From Cedecea lapagei (lineage in GTDB: Bacteria > Pseudomonadota > Gammaproteobacteria > Enterobacterales > Enterobacteriaceae): 64,000 bases of DNA. Positions 28,252 to 36,397 of this stretch are shown in pieces. A program made the position numbers and the translations under genes. The notes beneath the pieces are model-generated. The model saw only the letters and a program-made list of their open reading frames with translations. It made no database searches and was not told the DNA's origin. Where the stretch lies: assembly GCF_900635955.1 (NCBI RefSeq), contig NZ_LR134201.1, positions 2,666,001 to 2,730,000 on the forward strand. The letters run 5' to 3'. Numbering within the stretch: the stretch's first letter is position 1; each line of letters begins with the position of its first letter.

Positions 28252-30180
28252 TTATTCCTCCAGTTGATGAAGATTGCGGCTGCGAATCTCTTGCTGCAGC
28301 TTTTCAATCAATTCGTTGACGTCCATGCTCCCCAGGTCTTTGCCGCGGCGGGTACGAACGGCAACTTTGCCTGCTTCGACCTCTTTATCGCCACAAACCA
28401 GCATATAAGGGACACGACGTAACGTGTGTTCACGGATTTTAAAGCCTATCTTCTCATTTCTCAAGTCTGCTTTTACGCGAATGCCCGCATTTTGGAGTTT
28501 ACGAGTCAATTCGTTAACGTATTCTGCCTGGCCATCGGTGATATTCATCACCACAGCCTGTACCGGAGCGAGCCATGTTGGGAAGAACCCGGCAAACTCC
28601 TCAGTCAGAATCCCGATAAAGCGTTCCATTGAGCCTAAAATGGCGCGGTGAATCATTACCGGCACCAAACGCTCGTTATTTTCGCCAATATAGGAGGCGT
28701 TTAAACGGCTCGGCAGTGAGAAGTCAAGCTGAACGGTACCGCACTGCCATGCACGATCGAGGCAGTCATACAGCGTGAACTCAATTTTAGGGCCGTAGAA
28801 TGCACCCTCACCCGGCTGATAGTCAAACGGGATATTATTTTCCTGCAGCGCAACGGCCAGATCCGCTTCCGCGCGATCCCACATTTCGTCGCTACCAATG
28901 CGCTTTTCAGGACGAGTAGACAGTTTCACCACGATTTTTTCAAAACCGAAGGTGCTGTACATGTCGTACACCATCCGAATACAGCTGTTTACTTCATCGC
29001 GAACCTGGTCTTCAGTACAGAAGACGTGGGCATCGTCCTGAGTAAAACCGCGTACGCGCATCAGGCCATGCAGCGCGCCTGACGGCTCGTTACGGTGGCA
29101 GCTACCGAACTCGGCCATACGCAGCGGCAGGTCGCGGTAGGATTTCAGACCCTGGTTGAAGATCTGCACGTGGCCCGGGCAGTTCATCGGCTTGATGCAG
29201 TATTCACGGTTCTCGGAAGAGGTGGTGAACATCGCATCCTTGTAGTTGTCCCAGTGGCCGGTTTTTTCCCACAGCACGCGGTCCATCATGAATGGACCTT
29301 TTACTTCCTGGTACTGGTACTCTTTCAGCTTGGAGCGCACAAACACTTCCAGCTCGCGGAAGATAGTCCAGCCATCGTTGTGCCAGAACACCATACCCGG
29401 CGCCTCTTCCTGCATATGGTACAGGTCGAGCTGTTTGCCGATTTTACGGTGGTCACGCTTGGAGGCCTCTTCCAGGCGCTGCAGATAAGCATTCAGCTGC
29501 TTTTTGTCTGCCCAGGCGGTGCCGTAGATACGCTGCAGCATCTTATTGTTGCTGTCGCCGCGCCAGTAGGCGCCGGAGGTTTTCTGCAGCTTAAAGTGGT
29601 GGCAGAAGCGCATGTTTGGCACGTGCGGTCCGCGGCACATATCCACGTACTCTTCATGATGATACAAACCTGGTTTGTCATCATGGCTGATGTTTTCATC
29701 AAGAATTGCGACTTTATAGCTCTCACCGCGGTTGACGAAAGTCTCACGCGCTTCCTGCCAGCTCACCTTCTTCTTGATAACGTCGTAATCTTTCTCGGCC
29801 AGCTCGTGCATACGCTTTTCGAGCAGCTCAAGATCTTCCTGCGTCAGGGTGTGGTCCAGATCGACGTCGTAGTAGAACCCGTTGTCGATAACCGGGCCAA
29901 TCGCCATTTTGGTGTGCGGCCACAGCTGCTTGATGGCATGGCCGAGCAGGTGAGCACAGGAGTGGCGGAGGATCTCCAGGCCAGCTTCGTCTTTAGCGGT
30001 GATGATGGCGAGCTTCGCATCGTTTTCGATAATATCGGAAGCATCAACCAGTTCACCGTCTACGCGACCGGCGATACACGCTTTAGCGAGACCTGGACCG
30101 ATATCCAGCGCAACATCCATTGGGCTGACGGGTTTGTCGTAATGGCGTTGGCTGCCATCAGGAAGAGTAATAACAGGCAT
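28252..30180 (-). CDS. thrS: Threonine-tRNA ligase
   Basis: 642 residues, the E. coli length. In order: TGS domain (1-60), editing domain with HSCAHLLGHAIKQL (about 73-86) and a second zinc-like HxxxC region, class II catalytic core with MNCPGHVQIF and RMAEFGSCHRNEPSGALHG, motif 3 VPVMIHRAILGSMERFIGIL, and an anticodon-binding C-terminal domain. The enzyme charges tRNA-Thr and represses its own mRNA. It heads thrS-infC-rpmI-rplT. Confidence 0.98.
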   Translation of the reverse strand: MPVITLPDGSQRHYDKPVSPMDVALDIGPGLAKACIAGRVDGELVDASDIIENDAKLAIITAKDEAGLEILRHSCAHLLGHAIKQLWPHTKMAIGPVIDNGFYYDVDLDHTLTQEDLELLEKRMHELAEKDYDVIKKKVSWQEARETFVNRGESYKVAILDENISHDDKPGLYHHEEYVDMCRGPHVPNMRFCHHFKLQKTSGAYWRGDSNNKMLQRIYGTAWADKKQLNAYLQRLEEASKRDHRKIGKQLDLYHMQEEAPGMVFWHNDGWTIFRELEVFVRSKLKEYQYQEVKGPFMMDRVLWEKTGHWDNYKDAMFTTSSENREYCIKPMNCPGHVQIFNQGLKSYRDLPLRMAEFGSCHRNEPSGALHGLMRVRGFTQDDAHVFCTEDQVRDEVNSCIRMVYDMYSTFGFEKIVVKLSTRPEKRIGSDEMWDRAEADLAVALQENNIPFDYQPGEGAFYGPKIEFTLYDCLDRAWQCGTVQLDFSLPSRLNASYIGENNERLVPVMIHRAILGSMERFIGILTEEFAGFFPTWLAPVQAVVMNITDGQAEYVNELTRKLQNAGIRVKADLRNEKIGFKIREHTLRRVPYMLVCGDKEVEAGKVAVRTRRGKDLGSMDVNELIEKLQQEIRSRNLHQLEE

Positions 30181-30330
30181 GTTAAGTCCTTATCTGCAGT
30201 GGTGACCCACACGAAAGATCACATACAGTAGAGAAATTGAATTTAGAACAGTTAGTTGCGTAACCATTTGACCAACAATCGCCGAATTGGTACGCAGTCT
30301 GGTACACAAATGAAAAATGGCATTGCTGCC
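30181..30330 (-). promoter_or_regulatory. thrS leader, probable autogenous operator region
   Basis: The 150 bases before thrS are non-coding on the minus strand and contain short stems, including ACTGCGTACCA and GGTTACGCAACTAAC. In E. coli ThrRS binds tRNA-like arms in this leader and blocks ribosome access. The exact fold was not computed, so the assignment rests on position and conservation of the arrangement. AAGGA lies just before the ATG. Confidence 0.4.
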
Positions 30331-30437
30331 ATTTCATCTGATGTGACGATGGTAACACTAACGAAAAGGGGAATACATCCCCGCGGCGAGGATCTGGCTT
30401 GATAAATAAGGCCATGATCCGCATTTTTCAACCCCTG

Positions 30438-30692
30438 CTATGCGGCTTTGCCCTTCTCCTCCACCAGCACCAGCGGACATTTCTTTACCCTGCATGCCTG
30501 CGAATATGCCAGCTCGCATACCGCACACAGGTCTCTTAATTCCGACTCATATTCGTATTCCATGAAATAGCGAAAGGTTCCGCCGCCTGATTCGGTACGC
30601 CAGAATCGCTGCGGCTCCAGAATTTCATCAAGCTGCCTGAAGGTCAGGGCTGAAGGGTTATGAAACCCCACTCGTACACGATAGATAGTCAT
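30438..30692 (-). CDS. Hypothetical small protein with a C-x2-C-x7-C-x4-C cluster
   Basis: 84 residues, not recognised. The first half is MTIYRVRVGFHNPSALTFRQ and predicted alpha/beta; the second half has four cysteines (LCAVCELAYSQACRVKKCP) that could bind zinc or an iron-sulfur cluster. It lies between ydiY and thrS on the same strand as both, where E. coli has unrelated short genes. The upstream sequence has only a weak CAGG before the ATG. Being real is supported by the long open frame and the structured cysteine pattern. Confidence 0.5.
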   Translation of the reverse strand: MTIYRVRVGFHNPSALTFRQLDEILEPQRFWRTESGGGTFRYFMEYEYESELRDLCAVCELAYSQACRVKKCPLVLVEEKGKAA

Positions 30693-30779
30693 GCCTGATT
30701 ATTCTCGGGGCAGACGGCGTTTTGCCAGGCGGTTTTGCTTCTCAAAAAGATAGGAAAAAACGAAGAGAGGTGATGCGGA

Positions 30780-30809
30780 AAAAAATAAAGCCGGAGATTA
30801 TCCGGCTTC
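30780..30809 (-). terminator. ydiY terminator
   Basis: On the minus strand AAGCCGGA-TAATC-TCCGGCTT is followed by TATTTTTTT. It is a clear intrinsic terminator a few bases after the ydiY stop. Confidence 0.85.
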
Positions 30810-30815
30810 TTAGTC

Positions 30816-31574
30816 TTACATCTTATACCCGAGCGTAATTTGCGTACGTCTGTCGGTATGGTTGGGTGCAGAAGATGGCGGATCGGAGTTCCAGGTCACG
30901 TTGTAGCCGACTTTCAGGCCAAAGTGCTCGCTGATAGCCACGTCCAGTGCGGTTTCGGAGTTAACCGTAGTGTCATCGCTACCCAGCACGGATACGCCCT
31001 GGATAAACTTCGCATTATCGGTCAACTGCCAGTTATAAGTCGCAGACGCATAGCCCAGCGCCTGAGTCTCATTACCGCCGTCGACAAATTCGTCATAACG
31101 CACGCCAGGACCGAATTCCACACGCAGGCTGTGCACCGGACCGTTCAGCAGCTGGCGACCATAACCCGCGGTGAAAACATCACGCGCATGGTAGCCATTG
31201 TACCTGTCAGTTAACCAGCTTGCCTGACCAAAAACGTAGTCATAATCTGTCATATTATAACGACCACGCCCGCCCGCTGAGTATTTCTCAGAAGAGCGCA
31301 CGTCGTTGGAGGAGGTATTACTGGCGTTGCCCCAAATTGACCAGGCGGTAGCCGTATTGTACCAGGTCATATTGGTGTTAGCCGTCAGGTTGGAACTTTT
31401 GGTATTGCCTGCCTGCGCAAGATAGCCTGCATTCAGATTACCTTCGAAGGGTTTCTTCGCGGTAGTCGGGTCATCCATGACAGTAAATACTGAGTCATCT
31501 GCCACTGCAAAGTGGCTAAAGAACGCTCCACCGGTGAGTAAAACCGCGACCGGTACTGTCTTTAAAAGCTTCAT
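30816..31574 (-). CDS. ydiY: YdiY, DUF481 outer-membrane beta-barrel protein
   Basis: 252 residues, the E. coli length. The signal peptide is MKLLKTVPVAVLLTGGAFFS and onward to HFAVA. The mature part is rich in alternating hydrophobic strands with aromatic ends (YNMTDYDYVFGQASWLTDRY) and finishes ITLGYKM, typical of an outer-membrane barrel whose C-terminal strand is read by the Bam complex. The DUF481 family is described as acid- or salt-induced, but the function is unknown. It is divergent from pfkB; the 290-bp gap between them is AT-rich with no gene. Confidence 0.93.
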   Translation of the reverse strand: MKLLKTVPVAVLLTGGAFFSHFAVADDSVFTVMDDPTTAKKPFEGNLNAGYLAQAGNTKSSNLTANTNMTWYNTATAWSIWGNASNTSSNDVRSSEKYSAGGRGRYNMTDYDYVFGQASWLTDRYNGYHARDVFTAGYGRQLLNGPVHSLRVEFGPGVRYDEFVDGGNETQALGYASATYNWQLTDNAKFIQGVSVLGSDDTTVNSETALDVAISEHFGLKVGYNVTWNSDPPSSAPNHTDRRTQITLGYKM

Positions 31575-31864
31575 TTATTAATCCGCACAACACAAAAAAG
31601 AAACCATCAAGGTTCCGGAATCTTTCCTCGGGATCAAATCTTAAGCGCCCCGGAAAGGTTACAAATTATAAAAACTCCGCAATAACATAGCAATGGATTC
31701 TTGTTTCATTTTTTGTATAAGAAGGCTCTTAAAACATCTTTATTTTCATAAGGATACGAAGATTGTGGTTTTAAGATAATCATTTGATAAATCATGATTT
31801 TAATTAACTTTCAAGCCGCCGCTTCGGTGCTACGCTTTAGGACAATAGCCAAAAAGGAGGAGAC

Positions 31865-32794
31865 ATGACCGCTATCTATACACTCACCCTCGCCCCTTCC
31901 CTCGACAGCGCCACCGTCACGGAGCAGATTTATCCCGAAGGGAAACTACGCTGCAGTTCTCCCGTATTTGAACCCGGCGGCGGCGGCATCAACGTAGCCC
32001 GCGCCATCGCCCATTTAGGCGGCCACGCCACGGCAATATTCCCTGTCGGCGGTGCCACAGGCCATCATTTGCGGGAGCTGCTGATTGAAGAGCGGGTCAC
32101 CGCCGATACCGTGGAGACAAAAGACTGGACCCGTCAAAACCTGCACGTCCACACCGAATCCACCGGCGAGCAATACCGGTTTGTTATGCCCGGCGCGGCG
32201 CTGTCTGATGAAGAATTCCATCAGCTCGCACAAAAAGTCCTCGCCATCCCTCCCGGCGATATTCTGGTCATCAGCGGAAGTTTGCCGCCGGGCGTTGCCG
32301 TGGCAAAGCTTTGCCAGCTGATCAACGCCGCGCAGGAAAAGGGGATTCGCTGCATTATTGACAGCTCCGGCGAGGCGCTGGCCGCCGCGCTGAAGTCAGG
32401 CAATCTTGAGCTGGTGAAGCCGAATCAAAAAGAGCTCAGCGCTCTGATGCAGCGGGAACTTACCCAGCCGGACGATGTGCGCGCCGCCGCTCAGCAGCTT
32501 GTGGACAGCGGTCAGGCAAAACGTGTTGTCGTTTCCCTCGGGCCACAGGGCGCGCTGGCGGTGGATGCCCATGATTGCGTACACGTCGTGCCGCCGCCGG
32601 TTAAAAGCCAAAGTACCGTGGGTGCGGGGGACAGTATGGTCGGCGCCATGACGCTGAAACTTGCTGAAAACGCACCGCTGCTGGATATCGTCCGCTATGG
32701 CGTAGCCGCCGGCAGCGCCGCTACCCTGAACAAAGGCACACGCCTCTGCTCGCTTGAAAATACGCAGAAGATCTACGCCTGGCTGCGAGGCTAA
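31865..32794 (+). CDS. pfkB: 6-phosphofructokinase II
   Basis: 309 residues of the ribokinase-like (PfkB) family. The N-terminal signature GGGGINVARAIAHLGG (about 38-53) and the C-terminal active-site signature VKSQSTVGAGDSMVGAM with catalytic aspartate (about 256) are intact, and KPNQKELSAL matches E. coli PfkB. It phosphorylates fructose 6-phosphate as the minor glycolytic isozyme. The ATG at 31865 follows AAAGGAGGAGAC, a very strong ribosome site. Confidence 0.97.
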   Translation: MTAIYTLTLAPSLDSATVTEQIYPEGKLRCSSPVFEPGGGGINVARAIAHLGGHATAIFPVGGATGHHLRELLIEERVTADTVETKDWTRQNLHVHTESTGEQYRFVMPGAALSDEEFHQLAQKVLAIPPGDILVISGSLPPGVAVAKLCQLINAAQEKGIRCIIDSSGEALAAALKSGNLELVKPNQKELSALMQRELTQPDDVRAAAQQLVDSGQAKRVVVSLGPQGALAVDAHDCVHVVPPPVKSQSTVGAGDSMVGAMTLKLAENAPLLDIVRYGVAAGSAATLNKGTRLCSLENTQKIYAWLRG

Positions 32795-32893
32795 CTTTTC
32801 GTTTCACCATTAACGGGCTGTCGCAGATCGCAAACATCGCCATCACGACAGCATGAACTATGCTAAAACTTTCAGCATAACAAAGGGGTGACT

Positions 32894-33178
32894 ATGAGTG
32901 ATATTGAACGCTATGTGATAACGGTGCACTTTGAGGAGCGCAGCCTTGCCGATATCAACGAGCTTAACAACCAGCTCACCCGGGGCGGTTTCTCGCTGAC
33001 CCTTACCGATGAAGAGGGAAAGATCCACGAACTGGGCCCTGGCAGCTTCGGGCTCGTCAGCACGCTGGATGAGCATGAAGTGGAAGCGCTGGCCAGGGGA
33101 CTGGGCAACGTGGCGCTGGGAAAAGAACCTGACGTGGACGTCACCCGCTGGGAAATCTGGCAGCAACAAAAGCCATAA
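32894..33178 (+). CDS. ydiZ: YdiZ, conserved protein of unknown function
   Basis: 94 residues starting MSDIERYVITVHFEE at 32894 after AAAGGGGTGACT; a GTG six bases upstream is in frame but closer to the ribosome site. The sequence follows E. coli YdiZ (SLADINELNNQL, GGFSLTLTDEEGKIHELG). No domain with known activity. It lies 99 bp after pfkB and ahead of yniA on the same strand, as in E. coli. Confidence 0.9.
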   Translation: MSDIERYVITVHFEERSLADINELNNQLTRGGFSLTLTDEEGKIHELGPGSFGLVSTLDEHEVEALARGLGNVALGKEPDVDVTRWEIWQQQKP

Positions 33179-33284
33179 GGTCTGATGCAGAGGCCGGGGT
33201 TGTGCGTCAGCGCGTGTTTTTGACCGGCAAACGGCGATAAGCTATTGATTGCAGTGTCTACCAGCAAACCTGGGGAGAAAAGTC

Positions 33285-34145
33285 ATGTGGCAAGCCATCC
33301 GTCATTTATTAAGCGAGCAGCTGGGCGAAGCAGATATCGAGCAACGCAGGGAGCTGCCTGGAGGGGAAATTCACGCGGCCTGGCATATCCGTTATGCGGG
33401 CCACGAGATCTTCGTCAAATGCGATCAGCGGGAGATGCTGCCCATCTTCACCGCCGAGGCGGACCAGCTGGAGCTGCTGTCGCGCAGTAAAACCGTCAGG
33501 GTGCCCAAGGTCTGGGCGTTAGGCGGCGACAGGGATTACAGTTTTTTGCTGCTGGAATACCTGCCAGCCCGGCCACTTGACGCCCATAACGCCTTTCTTC
33601 TCGGCCAGCAGCTGGCACGGCTTCACCAGTGGAGCGACCAGCCACAGTTCGGCCTCGATTTTGACAACGACCTCTCCACTACCCCCCAGCCCAATGCCTG
33701 GCAGCGTCGCTGGTCAACCTTCTTCGCCGAGCAGCGTATTGGCTGGCAGCTGGAAATGGCGGCGGAAAAAGGCATCGACTACGGCGATATCGATCTGATT
33801 GTTGATTTTGTTCAGCAGGCACTGGCTTCCCACCAGCCGCAGCCCTCGCTGCTGCACGGAGACCTGTGGTCGGGCAACTGTGCGCTGGGGCCAGACGGGC
33901 CATTTATTTACGACCCGGCCTGCTACTGGGGCGACCGTGAATGTGACCTGGCGATGCTGCCGCTGCACGGCGATCAGCCCCCGCAAATCTACGACGGCTA
34001 TCAGTCCGTTTCACCGCTGCCTTCGGGCTTCCTCGAACGTCAACCTATCTACCAGCTTTATACCCTGCTTAACCGGGCCATTCTGTTTGGCGGGCAGCAT
34101 CTGGTCACCGCGCAAAAAGCGCTGGAGCGGGTGTTAGCGGCATGA
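33285..34145 (+). CDS. yniA: YniA, fructosamine kinase-family protein
   Basis: 286 residues. It belongs to the fructosamine-3-kinase/APH-like fold: lysine region around ADQLELL, catalytic loop LLHGDLWSGNCALG (about 185-198) and metal-binding YDPACYWGDRECDLAML. Family members phosphorylate ketosamines on glycated protein or ribulosamines and erythrulosamines; the substrate here is inferred from family. The start MWQAIRHLLSEQ at 33285 has GGGGAGAAAAGTC upstream and matches E. coli length. Confidence 0.93.
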   Translation: MWQAIRHLLSEQLGEADIEQRRELPGGEIHAAWHIRYAGHEIFVKCDQREMLPIFTAEADQLELLSRSKTVRVPKVWALGGDRDYSFLLLEYLPARPLDAHNAFLLGQQLARLHQWSDQPQFGLDFDNDLSTTPQPNAWQRRWSTFFAEQRIGWQLEMAAEKGIDYGDIDLIVDFVQQALASHQPQPSLLHGDLWSGNCALGPDGPFIYDPACYWGDRECDLAMLPLHGDQPPQIYDGYQSVSPLPSGFLERQPIYQLYTLLNRAILFGGQHLVTAQKALERVLAA

Positions 34146-34152
34146 ACGTGAG

Positions 34153-34170
34153 CCACTCCGGCTGGAGTGG
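34153..34170. terminator. Hairpin between yniA and yniB
   Basis: CCACTCC-GGCT-GGAGTGG forms a 7-bp GC stem in the short gap between convergent yniA and yniB. T-runs are poor on both strands. Confidence 0.45.
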
Positions 34171-34179
34171 CCCGTTATC

Positions 34180-34716
34180 TTATAAAAAACCGAGCAGCTT
34201 AAAGAAGAAATAGCCCACTACGATGATAATCACCGGCAGGATATAGAGGGGGAAAATCTGCAGCAAAATAGTGTGGTGAGGCACAACCACTTTGGCGTCT
34301 AGCTGTGCCTTGCTGAGTCCTTCAGGCCCTTTTGCCTGCTCAAGGATCAGCTGATCCTGCACGCCCTCACGCAGGAATTTGGCCTGACGGCTCATGCGGG
34401 CCCCGGAGTCCTGCAGCGCCAGTCCGATGAAGATTAAGGCGTAGACAACCCAGAAAAAGAGATTTACCTGGCCGTGAAAGTCCGGCTGGGGCGAGTTGTA
34501 CCAGAAAAAATTCAGAAACGGCGTGTTAAACCGCATCATCTCGATCATCACGTGAGCAAAATCCATCATCACGGCGTCAATGCCCGGCTGTTTTTCACTG
34601 TGCTGATACATAAACTTCAGAACCGAAATCACCGTCGACAGCAGCGCCGGGATAAAAAGCACCCAGCCTGCCACGCGCTTTAAAATCGCAATGCGTCCAG
34701 CTTGTTGATACGTCAT
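34180..34716 (-). CDS. yniB: YniB, inner-membrane protein
   Basis: 178 residues, the E. coli length. Four hydrophobic segments are visible, near residues 13-33 (VAGWVLFIPALLSTVISVL), 63-70, 81-99 (NLFFWVVYALIFIGLALQDS) and the C terminus (IFPLYILPVIIIVVGYFFF). Function unknown. Start ATG 34716 follows AAGGGGAG. It is convergent with yniA. Confidence 0.92.
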   Translation of the reverse strand: MTYQQAGRIAILKRVAGWVLFIPALLSTVISVLKFMYQHSEKQPGIDAVMMDFAHVMIEMMRFNTPFLNFFWYNSPQPDFHGQVNLFFWVVYALIFIGLALQDSGARMSRQAKFLREGVQDQLILEQAKGPEGLSKAQLDAKVVVPHHTILLQIFPLYILPVIIIVVGYFFFKLLGFL

Positions 34717-34884
34717 GCACTCCCCTTAATTAGGACGTAACGGTATACGCTCAAAGTCTACCCTGTATGGCGCTATTTCGCCTGAGCTTTGCGGGCTAAT
34801 TTCGCAAAAGCGGTAGCTTCGGGCTGAGTTTCCGGCTAAAGATACACAAACATTTCTTTTAGACGAACAGGAAGGAGTCATTTT

Positions 34885-35553
34885 ATGGCCGAAACGCGCC
34901 AGATCCTCGCGGCAATTTTTGATATGGATGGGCTACTTATTGATTCCGAGCCGCTTTGGGATCGTGCGGAGCTGGGCGTGCTGGAAAGCATCGGCGTCGA
35001 TATTACTCGTCGCAACGAACTGCCCGATACCCTGGGCCTGCGTATCGACCTGGTGGTCGAACTTTGGTATTCGCGCCAGCCCTGGACGGGGCCGTCACGC
35101 GATGAGGTGACCGCGCGTGTGATTGAGCGTGCCATTACCCTGGTTGCAGAAGAGCGCCCCCTGTTGCCGGGCGTTGTCGAAGCGGTAAAACTTTGCAAGG
35201 AGCTGGGCCTGAAGGTTGGCCTTGCCTCAGCGTCCCCGCTGCACATGCTGGAAAAAGTCCTTGAGATGTTCGACCTGCGCCAGTACTTCGACGCCATCGC
35301 CTCTGCCGAGCACCTGCCTTACAGCAAACCACATCCTCAGGTTTACCTGGATGCGGCGGCAAAGCTGGGGGTCGATCCGCTTTGCTGCGTGACGCTGGAA
35401 GACTCGGTCAACGGCATGATTGCAACCAAAGCCGCGCGTATGCGCTCCATCGTCGTGCCGGCTGCTGAGAACTTTGCGGACCCGCGCTGGTGTCTCGCAG
35501 ACATAAAACTCCCTTCTTTGGTTGAGCTCACAGAGGCAAGCCTGAAAGGCTAA
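34885..35553 (+). CDS. hxpB: HxpB (YniC), HAD-family sugar phosphatase
   Basis: 222 residues. Motif I is FDMDGLLIDSEP with both aspartates (about 13-24), motif II is LASASPLHMLE (about 113), the lysine lies in YSKPHPQVY, and motif IV is LEDSVNGMIA. The enzyme dephosphorylates 2-deoxyglucose 6-phosphate, mannitol 1-phosphate and similar hexose phosphates. Start ATG 34885 has GGAAGGAG. E. coli YniC has the same length and surroundings. Confidence 0.95.
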   Translation: MAETRQILAAIFDMDGLLIDSEPLWDRAELGVLESIGVDITRRNELPDTLGLRIDLVVELWYSRQPWTGPSRDEVTARVIERAITLVAEERPLLPGVVEAVKLCKELGLKVGLASASPLHMLEKVLEMFDLRQYFDAIASAEHLPYSKPHPQVYLDAAAKLGVDPLCCVTLEDSVNGMIATKAARMRSIVVPAAENFADPRWCLADIKLPSLVELTEASLKG

Positions 35554-35617
35554 GCCTGGCGGGCGGCCCGGGTCGCCCACTCTCCTGACAAAATGTTACA
35601 CCGTCACCACTTCCGAA

Positions 35618-35655
35618 CACTGTACAAAAACCCTATACTGGATGAATCGACAGTT
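35618..35655 (+). promoter_or_regulatory. Tandem LexA boxes upstream of ydjM
   Basis: The distal site at 35636-35655, TACTGGATGAATCGACAGTT, has the perfect CTG-N10-CAG core. An overlapping weaker site, CACTGTACAAAAACCCTATA (35618-35637), keeps the left half. E. coli ydjM also carries two LexA sites. The pair ends 20 bp before the ydjM start. Confidence 0.8.
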
Positions 35656-35674
35656 TCTTTATTTGGGTTGTATC

Positions 35675-36265
35675 ATGACGGCGGAAGGCCACCTGCTCTT
35701 TTCTATTGCCTGCGCAGTTTTTGCCAAAAACGCCGAACTGACGCCCGTCCTTGCCCAGGGCGACTGGTGGCACATTGTGCCGTCCGCCATTCTGACCTGC
35801 CTGCTGCCGGATATTGATCATCCCAAATCTTTCCTGGGTCAGCGGCTAAGCTGGATCTCAAAACCCGTGGCGAGGATGTGCGGCCACCGGGGCTTCACCC
35901 ATAGCCTGTTTGCGGTGTTTGCCGGACTGGCGCTGTTTTACCTCAAGGTGCCGGAAAGCTGGGTGATCCCGGCAGATGCGCTGCAGGGCCTGGTGCTGGG
36001 CTACCTGAGCCACATTCTCGCCGACATGCTGACGCCCGCCGGGGTTCCTTTGCTGTGGCCGTGCCGCTGGCGCTTCCGCTTTCCCGTTGTCCGGCCACAA
36101 AAAGGCAATCAACTTGAGCGAGCGTTGTGCATGGCGCTGTTCGGCCTGGCGGTGTGGATGCCCCAAAGCCTGCCCGAAAACGGTGCAGTGCGCTGGTCTT
36201 CGCAGATGATAAATTCGCTGCAAACCACCTTTAATAGCTTTATAACTCACCAGTCTGGGCATTAA
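35675..36265 (+). CDS. ydjM: YdjM, SOS-induced inner-membrane protein (metal-dependent hydrolase family)
   Basis: 196 residues from MTAEGHLLFSIACAV at 35675, matching E. coli YdjM; the frame extends 11 codons upstream into the LexA boxes, which argues against that start. The YdjM/DUF457 family motif residues DIDHPKSFLG (about 46-55) and GHRGFTHSLF, plus HILADMLTPAGVPLLWP, carry conserved His/Asp that may bind metal. Four or five hydrophobic segments place it in the inner membrane. It belongs to the LexA regulon. Confidence 0.93.
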   Translation: MTAEGHLLFSIACAVFAKNAELTPVLAQGDWWHIVPSAILTCLLPDIDHPKSFLGQRLSWISKPVARMCGHRGFTHSLFAVFAGLALFYLKVPESWVIPADALQGLVLGYLSHILADMLTPAGVPLLWPCRWRFRFPVVRPQKGNQLERALCMALFGLAVWMPQSLPENGAVRWSSQMINSLQTTFNSFITHQSGH

Positions 36266-36397
36266 TTCGCCCAAAATATCCATTTAGTAATAATCAATTC
36301 CTTTTGAATATAAGGCAACGCTCCGCCATCTGTTACGCTTTGCAACATAACGGCAGCCCATGCGCTGCCGCGTGACAATAAATCAGGAGATATGGGG

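Noticed and set aside
30182..30424. 80-codon minus-strand frame upstream of thrS
   Set aside because: It coincides with the thrS leader, where E. coli has the autogenous operator, and the composition is not protein-like.
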